Shown here piece after piece: positions 52,501 to 60,153 of a stretch of DNA of 64,000 nt. Within the stretch, counting starts at the first letter, position 1; each line of letters starts with the position of its first letter. The translations under genes and the position numbers were made by a program. A model generated the notes under the pieces. It worked only from the letters and a program-made list of their open reading frames with translations. It was not told the origin of the DNA and did no database searches. This DNA is from an uncultured Paracoccaceae bacterium (GTDB lineage: Bacteria; Pseudomonadota; Alphaproteobacteria; Rhodobacterales; Rhodobacteraceae): NCBI GenBank assembly GCA_947501555.1, contig CANMWG010000001.1:1178001-1242000 (forward strand), read 5' to 3'.

Positions 52501-54252
52501 ATGACAAAAGCCATGACGGGCGCAAAAATGGTCGTACAAGCACTGATTGATCAGGGCGTGGACGTCGTCTTTGGATATCCCGGCGGCGCCGTCCTACCGA
52601 TTTACGACGAGATCTTTCAGCAAAACAGCATCAAACACGTGCTGGTCCGCCACGAACAGGGTGCTGTGCATGCCGCCGAAGGCTATGCGCGCTCCACGGG
52701 CAAACCCGGCGTGGCGCTGGTCACCTCCGGCCCCGGGGCAACAAACGCGGTCACCGGGCTGACAGATGCGCTGATGGACAGCATCCCGATCATCGTTTTG
52801 ACGGGCCAGGTTCCCACCTTCATGATCGGGTCAGATGCGTTCCAAGAGGCCGATACCGTTGGCATCACCCGCCCCTGCACCAAACATAACTGGCTGGTCA
52901 AGGAAACCGACAAGCTGGCCCCCACCCTGCATGAGGCATTCCACATCGCCACCTCAGGTCGCCCCGGCCCGGTTGTGATCGACATCCCCAAGGACGTGCA
53001 GTTCGCCACTGGCACCTATACCGAGGCCCGGCAGGTTGAGACCCATTACAACCCGCAGGTCAAAGGCGACATGGAAATGATCACCGAACTGGCCAAGGCA
53101 ATGGAGACCGCGAAAAAGCCGGTTTTCTACACCGGCGGCGGTGTCATCAACTCTGGCCCGGCAGCCAGCCAATTGCTGCGCGAACTGGTTGCCGCGACGG
53201 GCTTTCCAATCACCTCAACCCTGATGGGGTTGGGATCTTACCCGGCGTCCGGCGACAACTGGATCGGCATGCTGGGCATGCATGGTCTGTATGAGGCGAA
53301 CATGGCGATGCATGACTGCGACCTGATGATCAACATCGGCGCGCGGTTCGACGACCGGATCACCGGACGACTCGATGCCTTTAGCCCGGGATCCAAGAAG
53401 GCGCATATCGATATCGACGCGTCTTCGATCAACAAAGTGATCAAGGTCGACATGCCGATCCTGGGTGATTGTGCCCACGTCTTGGAAGACCTGCTGAACG
53501 TCTGGAAATCGCGCGGACGCAAAACCGATAAAGAGGCTGTGGGCCAATGGTGGCACCAGATCAACGACTGGCGCAAAGTCGACTGCCTGTCCTTCAAACA
53601 GGAAGGCAAGATCATCAAACCGCAATACGCGCTGCAACGGCTTGAAGAACTGACCAAAAAGCACGACCGTTACATCTGCACCGAAGTCGGTCAGCACCAA
53701 ATGTGGGCAGCGCAATATCTGGGGTTCGAAGACCCCAACCGCTGGATGACCTCTGGGGGCCTCGGCACCATGGGCTACGGCTTCCCTGCCTCTATCGGCG
53801 TGCAAATGGGCCACCCTGACGCGCTGGTGATCAACGTCGCGGGCGAAGCGTCTTGGCTGATGAACATGCAGGAACTGGGCACGGCCATGCAGTACAACCT
53901 GCCCGTCAAACAGTTCATCCTGAACAACGAACGTCTGGGCATGGTGCGGCAATGGCAGGAACTGTTGCACGGCGAACGCTACTCCAGCAGCTGGTCCGAA
54001 AGCCTGCCCGATTTCGTCAAACTGGCTGAGGCCTTTGGTACCAAGGGCATCCAATGCCACGACCCCGACACCCTTGATGATGCAATCATGGAGATGATCA
54101 CCTACGACGGGCCGGTTCTGTTCGATTGTCTGGTGGAAAAGCACGAAAACTGCTTCCCGATGATCCCGTCAGGCAAGGCGCACAACGAAATGCTGCTGGG
54201 TGACGCGGATACGTCTAATGCTATTCAGGCTGGCGGGGCGGTGCTCGTCTAA
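52501..54252 (+). CDS. ilvB: acetolactate synthase large subunit
   Basis: About 583 residues, a ThDP enzyme making acetolactate for valine and leucine and acetohydroxybutyrate for isoleucine. The catalytic Glu is in VRHEQGAVHAAEGYAR. The ThDP-metal motif reads AGEASWLMN, where the usual GDG/GDA aspartate is Glu. The frame is open to GTG 52462 just after the attenuator, but ATG 52501 has the GAAGGA site and matches the usual N-terminus. Expression is controlled by the leader. Confidence 0.95.
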   Translation: MTKAMTGAKMVVQALIDQGVDVVFGYPGGAVLPIYDEIFQQNSIKHVLVRHEQGAVHAAEGYARSTGKPGVALVTSGPGATNAVTGLTDALMDSIPIIVLTGQVPTFMIGSDAFQEADTVGITRPCTKHNWLVKETDKLAPTLHEAFHIATSGRPGPVVIDIPKDVQFATGTYTEARQVETHYNPQVKGDMEMITELAKAMETAKKPVFYTGGGVINSGPAASQLLRELVAATGFPITSTLMGLGSYPASGDNWIGMLGMHGLYEANMAMHDCDLMINIGARFDDRITGRLDAFSPGSKKAHIDIDASSINKVIKVDMPILGDCAHVLEDLLNVWKSRGRKTDKEAVGQWWHQINDWRKVDCLSFKQEGKIIKPQYALQRLEELTKKHDRYICTEVGQHQMWAAQYLGFEDPNRWMTSGGLGTMGYGFPASIGVQMGHPDALVINVAGEASWLMNMQELGTAMQYNLPVKQFILNNERLGMVRQWQELLHGERYSSSWSESLPDFVKLAEAFGTKGIQCHDPDTLDDAIMEMITYDGPVLFDCLVEKHENCFPMIPSGKAHNEMLLGDADTSNAIQAGGAVLV

Positions 54253-54254
54253 CG

Positions 54255-54659
54255 ATGGATCAAATTATCACATTCCAGTCGGCGAGGTTTCGACCAACAC
54301 CCGGGGAGCTGAACCCGCAAAGCGACGAACATATTAATGACGGGATCTTTGGAAAAGAACTAAGTGATTTTCTCGTGGCCGAGCTGGATAAGATCGGCGT
54401 TAACGTAACTTTTCGCTGTGCCGAAGACTGGGGATGGTATCATGAAATCAAACATGACGAGCCCTACCGGCTCGGTTTTGGGTGCCAAAATTACGAAGGC
54501 GAAGATCATTTGATCCAGTTCATTCCCAAGTCACCTTCCGTTCGGAGATGGTTCAAAAAATATCATGCTTTGCCCAAGATCGTTTTGCTGAAGGATCAGA
54601 TCATGAACATTCTCAATACAGCTGACGACATCGACAACATAAAGATCGAAGAAGCATAG
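54255..54659 (+). CDS. hypothetical protein inside the ilvB-ilvN region
   Basis: 134 residues. EHINDGIFGKELSDFLVAEL and the block CAEDWGWYHEI are the recognisable features; a similar EDWGW pattern occurs in small uncharacterised proteobacterial proteins. It starts 2 bases after ilvB and would be translated from the same message. The two subunits are normally adjacent, so its insertion is odd. Function unknown. Confidence 0.75.
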   Translation: MDQIITFQSARFRPTPGELNPQSDEHINDGIFGKELSDFLVAELDKIGVNVTFRCAEDWGWYHEIKHDEPYRLGFGCQNYEGEDHLIQFIPKSPSVRRWFKKYHALPKIVLLKDQIMNILNTADDIDNIKIEEA

Positions 54660-54675
54660 TCAAAAAGTCTAATGT

Positions 54676-54719
54676 ACATACGCCATCAGTACAGCTTCTG
54701 TACGCAAAACATACGCTAG
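54676..54719. repeat. four tandem 11-bp units upstream of ilvN
   Basis: ACATACGCCAT, CAGTACAGCTT, CTGTACGCAAA and ACATACGCTAG, each with TAC at the same place. The third is identical to a unit at 5244-5254. They end 15 bases before the ilvN start, suggesting a second, regulated promoter for the small subunit. Confidence 0.6.
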
Positions 54720-54734
54720 AATAAGGGACATCCC

Positions 54735-55301
54735 ATGTCACCGCTCAAAATCAAAAAAGGTTCCACCAGCCACTCGGCCTACGAACTTCGACCCAATTTT
54801 TCGGACACCGAAGAAAAACATACACTGGCAATTCTTGTTGAAAACGAACCCGGTGTTCTGGCCCGCGTCATTGGGCTGTTTTCCGGGCGGGGCTATAATA
54901 TCGACAGCCTGACAGTGGCGGAAGTCGACCATCTTGGGCACCGGTCCCGGATCACGATTGTGACCACCGGAACCCCGCAAATTATCAATCAAATAAAGGC
55001 GCAGCTGGGCCGGATCGTTGATGTGCACAAGGTCAACGACCTGACCGTTGAAGGGGCCTCAGTCGAACGTGAACTTGCTCTATTTAAGGTTGTAGGATCG
55101 GGCGATCAACGGATCGAAGCAATCCGGCTTGCCGACATATTTCGCGCCAATGTTGTCGATAGTACGCTGGAATCATTCGTTTTTGAGATCACCGGCACGT
55201 CCGAAAAGATTGACGCCTTCGCGGAATTGATGCAACCATTGGGGTTGCAGGAGATTGCACGAACCGGTGTGGCGGCGCTGTCACGCGGTGCAATGACCTG
55301 A
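54735..55301 (+). CDS. ilvN: acetolactate synthase small (regulatory) subunit
   Basis: 188 residues with an N-terminal ACT domain (ILVENEPGVLARVIGLFSGRG through IDSLTVAEVD) that binds valine and gives feedback inhibition, then the IlvN C-terminal domain (GSGDQRIEAIRLADIF). It activates IlvB. Its start is 75 bases after the hypothetical gene, with the 11-bp repeat array in the gap. Confidence 0.95.
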   Translation: MSPLKIKKGSTSHSAYELRPNFSDTEEKHTLAILVENEPGVLARVIGLFSGRGYNIDSLTVAEVDHLGHRSRITIVTTGTPQIINQIKAQLGRIVDVHKVNDLTVEGASVERELALFKVVGSGDQRIEAIRLADIFRANVVDSTLESFVFEITGTSEKIDAFAELMQPLGLQEIARTGVAALSRGAMT

Positions 55302-55309
55302 AACGAAAA

Positions 55310-55342
55310 CGCTCGGTCACTGGGAGGAAACCTGACCGAGCG
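55310..55342 (+). terminator. ilvN terminator hairpin
   Basis: CGCTCGGTCA pairs with TGACCGAGCG over ten bases, 9 bases past the stop codon. A second, perfect hairpin follows at 55391. Confidence 0.6.
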
Positions 55343-55390
55343 TCGACGCAGCCCTCGCATCTAGTTGGGGCATGACGCGAGAGATGCTGC

Positions 55391-55424
55391 GCAGCGGAAG
55401 GTCAGGGGGCTGACCTTCCGCTGC
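55391..55424. terminator. perfect 15-bp stem between convergent genes
   Basis: GCAGCGGAAGGTCAG and CTGACCTTCCGCTGC pair exactly around GGGG, 9 bases before the EF-hand gene's stop. It probably ends both transcripts. Confidence 0.7.
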
Positions 55425-55432
55425 ATCACGCT

Positions 55433-55675
55433 TTAGCCCGGCAGTAGACCGGCTTGTGTCGCAACAGTAATTTCATCTGCATCCAACAGGCCATCGCCAG
55501 ACGCATCCAGCGCCGTGAACTGATCTTCCGTCATTTCAGGCATAACGGCCTGTACTTCAGGAAAGCTGTACATCCCGTCGCCGTTGATATCGATTGCGGC
55601 GTCCTGAGCTACAGCTGGAACAGCCAGAACAGTTAGAACAGCGAATGGAGCCATCAGCTTAGTTGTACGTGTCAT
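55433..55675 (-). CDS. secreted EF-hand protein
   Basis: 80 residues with a signal peptide (MTRTTKLMAPFAVLTVLAVP) and two EF-hand loops, DINGDGMYSFPEV and DASGDGLLDADEI, each with the Asp and Gly pattern for calcium. Periplasmic or secreted small calmodulin-like protein; partner unknown. Confidence 0.85.
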   Translation of the reverse strand: MTRTTKLMAPFAVLTVLAVPAVAQDAAIDINGDGMYSFPEVQAVMPEMTEDQFTALDASGDGLLDADEITVATQAGLLPG

Positions 55676-56009
55676 GTTAGTTCTCCTCGTTAGGATATGA
55701 AGAAGGCTTGTTTGCCTTCAACGCTTAGATGGGCTTGTCGCACATTCCTTTCCATGGGACCCAACAAAATAAAAGAAAAACGGCGCGGTTGCGCCAGATT
55801 TTGGCGAAGTGATGCGCTAAAGCACGCTCAAGAATCGCGGCCTTTGGGCAACAGGCAAGAGTTGTCCTATGCAGGTCTGCGCCACTCGGCAATTATTAGC
55901 GCAAATGCCACATCGCGCCATGTCGCTGTGGGAAAAGCGATCGTCGCGCGCAGAACGGATCGGCCTGCGTACCCTGTGTTACCATTTCTTTAGAAACACG
56001 AGGTGTAGA
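55676..56009. other. 334-base intergenic region
   Basis: Between the divergent EF-hand and Rieske genes. Two plus-strand open frames cross it, but their residue composition is unnatural. No clear promoter, repeat or structured RNA was found. Confidence 0.55.
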
Positions 56010-57161
56010 ATGGCAAAAGACGCGGTTTCAGACATGCTTGGTGCAGTGCAGCAACCCATTGAACACGCGCGCGGTCTTGCAAACGCCCACTACACTGACC
56101 CCGCCCACTTCGCGGAAGAAAAAAATGCCGTTCTGTTTTCAAGTTGGGCCGGGTTGGCAGTCGCCTCCGACGTCCCGCATGTGGGCGATGCAAAGCCGCT
56201 CACCTTCTTAGGTATCCCACTGCTTTTGATCCGCGATCGCACAGGTCAAGTCCGGGTCTTTCAAAACATCTGCCGTCATCGTGGCATGATCTTGGTTTCG
56301 GAACCAAAAAACATCCAAGGAGCGATCCGCTGCCCCTATCATTCCTGGTGCTACGGTACGGACGGCGCGCTGGTCTCAACCCCGCATGTAGGCGGACCGG
56401 GCCACAACACCCATGAGGCTATCGACAAATCCACCCTAGGCCTGTCCGAGGTGCGCAGTCATGTTTGGTTTGACACGGTATTCATCAACATCGACGGCAC
56501 AGCTCGGCCCTTTGAAGATGTCCATGCCAACCTGATCGCCCGCTGGTCCATTTTTGACCAGCCCTTGCACCACGGGGGTGCCGACAGCCGCTTTGTGCTG
56601 GATGTCCAAACCAACTGGAAACTTGCGGTTGAGAATTATTGTGAAAGCTACCACCTGCCTTGGGTGCATCCCGGGCTGAACAGTTATTCCCGGCTTGAGG
56701 ATCACTATAATATCACCGAACAAGGCTGCTATTCCGGTCAAGGCACGTTGGTCTATCGGCAGCTTACAGGTGAAGAAGGGCAAGTTTTTCCGGATTTCGA
56801 AGGCCTTAGTGACCATTGGATTTCGGGCGGAGAATACGTGGCCATCTATCCAAATGTTTTGCTAGGTGTGCAACGCGACCATGCTTTTGTGATCGTGTTG
56901 GAACCGGTTTCCTTGGATCAAACCTGCGAACATGTGCACCTCTACTACGCAGCCCCAGCGGTGGACGACAGTTTGCGTGCCCGGAATGCCGCCCAATGGC
57001 GCGACGTTTTTGAAGAAGACATCTTTGTCGTCGAAGGGATGTACAAAGGCCGCTCTGCCCCCGCATTTGACGGTGGACGTTTTAGCCCGGTGATGGATGG
57101 CCCCACCCATTGCTTCCATGACTGGGTGGCAGGCCGTATTGCTGCACATCGGGCCAGATGA
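56010..57161 (+). CDS. Rieske non-heme iron oxygenase, alpha subunit
   Basis: About 383 residues. Rieske [2Fe-2S] ligands are in CRHRGM and CPYHSWCYG. The mononuclear iron site is ENYCESYHLPWVHPG (two His). The family resembles those acting on quaternary amines (glycine betaine, carnitine or stachydrine types), but the substrate is unknown. No reductase gene is nearby. GAGG precedes ATG 56010; the longer frame enters the intergenic region. Confidence 0.88.
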   Translation: MAKDAVSDMLGAVQQPIEHARGLANAHYTDPAHFAEEKNAVLFSSWAGLAVASDVPHVGDAKPLTFLGIPLLLIRDRTGQVRVFQNICRHRGMILVSEPKNIQGAIRCPYHSWCYGTDGALVSTPHVGGPGHNTHEAIDKSTLGLSEVRSHVWFDTVFINIDGTARPFEDVHANLIARWSIFDQPLHHGGADSRFVLDVQTNWKLAVENYCESYHLPWVHPGLNSYSRLEDHYNITEQGCYSGQGTLVYRQLTGEEGQVFPDFEGLSDHWISGGEYVAIYPNVLLGVQRDHAFVIVLEPVSLDQTCEHVHLYYAAPAVDDSLRARNAAQWRDVFEEDIFVVEGMYKGRSAPAFDGGRFSPVMDGPTHCFHDWVAGRIAAHRAR

Positions 57162-57364
57162 CACTGGAACAGGCTCTTCTGGATGCGCATGCAAGGCATG
57201 ACGCCCCTGCCCTTGTCGGGCTTTACACACAGGCCGCGGATGTGACTGCCGACAATCAGGCCGCCTGCTTTTATCTGACCCAAGCCTATGTCTATGCTCT
57301 CGAGCAAGGTGACCCCACGGCAACCGCACTTTATGATCGATTAAGCTCCCAAGGACGCGTCTGA
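57158..57364 (+). CDS. small helical protein following the Rieske oxygenase
   Basis: 68 residues (MTLEQALLDAHARHDAPALV, then FYLTQAYVYALEQGD), two or three helices like a single TPR pair. ATGA overlap with the oxygenase stop indicates coupling. Not a ferredoxin or reductase. Function unknown. Confidence 0.7.
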   Translation: MTLEQALLDAHARHDAPALVGLYTQAADVTADNQAACFYLTQAYVYALEQGDPTATALYDRLSSQGRV

Positions 57365-57422
57365 GCGCTTGCCCCTGTCGTAAATGCCACGCAAGTTAGC
57401 GGTAACAATACAAGGAAGAAAA

Positions 57423-58364
57423 ATGGCACCCCGCAAGATCATCATCGATACCGACCCTGGCCAGGACGACGCAGTCGCTATTCTACTTGCGCTCGCATCG
57501 CCCGACGAAATTGATCTGTTAGGGATCACGGCGGTTGCGGGTAACGTGCCACTTCCCCTTACACAGAAAAACGCCCGGATCGTTTGTGAGCTCGCTGGAA
57601 AACCAGAAACCAAGGTCTTTGCAGGCTGTGATGCCCCTTTGAGCCGGACACTTATGACGGCAGAGCATGTACACGGCAAAACCGGTCTCGACGGCCCTCC
57701 GATGGTTGAACCTACAATGCCACTGCAAGACCAACACGGCGTCGACTTCATCATTGAAACCCTTCGGTCAGAGCCGAGCGGCACCGTCACGATCTGCCCA
57801 ATTGGTCCGATGACAAACATCGCCACGGCCTTAGAACGCGCGCCGGATATCGTTCCGCGTATCCAGGAAATCGTGTTGATGGGCGGTGCGTATTTTGAAG
57901 TAGGTAATGTTACACCTGCTGCTGAATTCAATATCTACGTGGACCCTGAGGCAGCCAAGATCGTCTTTGATTCCGGTGCGCCGCTTACCGTTATGCCGCT
58001 TGATGTGACCCATAAGGCACTGACGACAAAGACACGCATCGATGCGTTCCGTGCGTTGAATACCAAGGTGGGCGACGCCGTCGCCGCTTGGACAGACTTC
58101 TTCGAGCGGTTTGATATGGAAAAATATGGATCAGAAGGTGCGCCGCTGCACGACCCCTGCACCGTCGCTTATTTGATCAAGCCTGAATTGTTCCAAGGGC
58201 GCCATATCAACGTGGAAATCGAAACCTCCTCGGAATTGACCCGTGGCATGACGGTCGCCGATTGGTGGCGCGTCACAGACCGCCCAGCGAATGCGATGTT
58301 CATGAAGGATATCGATGCGACAGGGTTTTATGATCTTTTGGCCGAGCGACTGGCACGGTTTTAG
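57423..58364 (+). CDS. inosine-uridine-preferring nucleoside hydrolase
   Basis: 313 residues. The calcium-binding motif is DTDPGQDDAVAILLAL, followed by TICPIGPMTNIATAL and the DVTHK-like block PLDVTHKALT; the C-terminal His is in LHDPCTVAYLI. It splits nucleosides to base and ribose. AAGGAAG lies just before ATG 57423. 58 bases after the small gene; possibly in one operon with the Rieske enzyme. Confidence 0.92.
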   Translation: MAPRKIIIDTDPGQDDAVAILLALASPDEIDLLGITAVAGNVPLPLTQKNARIVCELAGKPETKVFAGCDAPLSRTLMTAEHVHGKTGLDGPPMVEPTMPLQDQHGVDFIIETLRSEPSGTVTICPIGPMTNIATALERAPDIVPRIQEIVLMGGAYFEVGNVTPAAEFNIYVDPEAAKIVFDSGAPLTVMPLDVTHKALTTKTRIDAFRALNTKVGDAVAAWTDFFERFDMEKYGSEGAPLHDPCTVAYLIKPELFQGRHINVEIETSSELTRGMTVADWWRVTDRPANAMFMKDIDATGFYDLLAERLARF

Positions 58365-58499
58365 CATAGCGGCTTAGGCCCAAAACCACCTGAAATTTTG
58401 TTGTCAAAGCGTCTACTCGCAGGAGCCAGTGGACTTTTGCGCGTTTTTGTGGTAACAATACAGCATTATTGAAAAGACTTTTTAACGATTGGATACAAT

Positions 58500-58730
58500 A
58501 TGTGTGTATTGAAAACGTGCCTTTGTGGCACGGTGTTTTGCTGTTTGGCCTCTTTGTCATTTGCACAGAATGCGCCGCCTGAACAACAAGCCCCCCAGAG
58601 CTTTCCACCCCATGCACCCGGCACAATCTGCATTACGCCTGAAGGCTGGTGCAAGGTTGACCAAGGAACTGTAGGGACCCCATGTGGCTGTGGCACCCCC
58701 AACGGATATATTGAGGGCACCCATGGATAA
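58500..58730 (+). CDS. small secreted cysteine-rich protein
   Basis: 76 residues with a signal peptide (MCVLKTCLCGTVFCCLASLS), then a Pro-rich piece and a Cys-rich end ICITPEGWCKVDQGTVGTPC with CGCGTPNGYIEG. Similar C-TP-G-C/TPCGC patterns occur in small Rhodobacteraceae proteins. It overlaps the next gene by 8 bases, indicating linked expression. Confidence 0.65.
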   Translation: MCVLKTCLCGTVFCCLASLSFAQNAPPEQQAPQSFPPHAPGTICITPEGWCKVDQGTVGTPCGCGTPNGYIEGTHG

Positions 58731-60123
58731 GCGCATAGACCCTGTGCCCCCCTCAGACACCGACCAGATCGACGAGGACTACATCAACGAATTGGTGAAC
58801 GACGCCTTGCTATACGCCACCTATGGCCGTTACGCGGGTTCGTTCAAAGATGAACAGCTTTTTCAAACAATTGCCGATAGCTTACGTGAACGTCCGATCA
58901 GCAATGACTTGGTCGTCGAATTACACCGTATTCTGAATGAAACAGCGCGCGATATCCCGTTTTCGACAGTCGCAGCATTGAAGGCAGGGTGGACGCCGGG
59001 ACGGGCACCGATTTTGATCAAATGCATTACCTTTGGATTGGTGATCGCATCAATCGTATTAATGGTGGTCGTGGCGCGTTTGACGCTGGTACACAATCAG
59101 GGCACGGGCCTTATCACACAGGCCGAAGAGTTGATGGAAGATCGCCCGCAACAATCAATTGACCGGTTGGTCCGAGAACATGTGTTGGCCCGGTTGCAAT
59201 TGGAAGAACGCGCCAGTGAGAACCCAACAAGGCTGCCGTTGAATGATACGGTCTCGCTCTCACTTCTTGAGGCAAACGAAGCCGAGCTGAGCGAAATTAC
59301 CCGCCGCATGACAAACCTGCGCGGCGAAATCGGCAATTACATTGCGATCAAAGCAGTCTTCCCGCTGATCGGCATGAAAGAGATTTACTGTTTCTCAGGC
59401 AGGCTCTTGTCCAGTGACGGAGCAACGTTCAAAGGCCATTGCCCTGACGCCACCACCATTGCAACGGCGCAAAGCAAGCAATTTGTTGAGCTTTCATCTG
59501 AGCCGTCTTGCCGGGACCCGTTGCTCCCAGATCCAACTGCGACGAATGGCACCGCCTTCACACGCTGGCGTGACATGCTAGAGGCTGAGCGAACATCGCT
59601 GGAATGCAATGGTGTGATCGCCTCGACTGATTTTCGGGGTGTGCAATTTGCCAAAAACGTTGAACAGCTTCGCTGGCATGTTGGATATTATGCCCTGTGG
59701 ATTTTGCCCGCCATGTATGGGGCGATGGGGGCCGTGATGTACCACATGCGCTATGTCTTGGATCCACTCTTACCCCATCCATCCTTGATCCGCTTGTTGC
59801 ACCGCGTCGTTCTGGCCTCACTGGCAGGGATCGTATTGGGATGGTTCTATGCCCCCGGTTCGGCCATTGAACAGGCTGCCACAGGCGTGGGCTTTTCGCT
59901 CTTTGTGGTGTCGTTCTTATTTGGGTTCAGTCTAGATGTGTTCTTTGCCATGCTCGACAGGTTTGTGGCTTTCTCGGAACGCTCTGTGCGTGCGGCAACC
60001 AAACGCGGTACCGGCGACACCGCAACCTTTGCGCGACGGAAGCTAAGCAGAGATGAGATCGTGTTTGGAGCGAAAAAATCAATTGAACCAGACTTATCGC
60101 CCCCGGCCCCTTCCGGGGTTTGA
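58723..60123 (+). CDS. hypothetical membrane protein
   Basis: 466 residues. An N-terminal cytoplasmic region of about 105 residues, one helix (FGLVIASIVLMVVVARLTLV), a large outside domain with several cysteines (IYCFSGRL, GHCPDA, PSCRDP, LECNGV), then four more helices from about residue 320. It ends in a basic cytoplasmic tail. No family recognised. It overlaps the Cys-rich peptide gene. Confidence 0.72.
   Translation: MDKRIDPVPPSDTDQIDEDYINELVNDALLYATYGRYAGSFKDEQLFQTIADSLRERPISNDLVVELHRILNETARDIPFSTVAALKAGWTPGRAPILIKCITFGLVIASIVLMVVVARLTLVHNQGTGLITQAEELMEDRPQQSIDRLVREHVLARLQLEERASENPTRLPLNDTVSLSLLEANEAELSEITRRMTNLRGEIGNYIAIKAVFPLIGMKEIYCFSGRLLSSDGATFKGHCPDATTIATAQSKQFVELSSEPSCRDPLLPDPTATNGTAFTRWRDMLEAERTSLECNGVIASTDFRGVQFAKNVEQLRWHVGYYALWILPAMYGAMGAVMYHMRYVLDPLLPHPSLIRLLHRVVLASLAGIVLGWFYAPGSAIEQAATGVGFSLFVVSFLFGFSLDVFFAMLDRFVAFSERSVRAATKRGTGDTATFARRKLSRDEIVFGAKKSIEPDLSPPAPSGV
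60101..60118 (+). terminator. GC-rich hairpin over the stop of the membrane gene
   Basis: CCCCGG pairs with CCGGGG around a 6-base loop and a TTT follows. Weak terminator; selO begins 36 bases later. Confidence 0.4.
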
Positions 60124-60153
60124 TCTTGGCTGGCGCAGCCTGTAGGCAAAGGC

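Noticed and set aside
53215-54144. 309-codon minus-strand frame
   Set aside because: It is antisense to ilvB and shows no domain, only high-GC codon shadowing.
55697-55993. 98-codon frame before the Rieske gene
   Set aside because: Arg/Ser-rich, no ribosome site and no recognisable motif; treated as noncoding.
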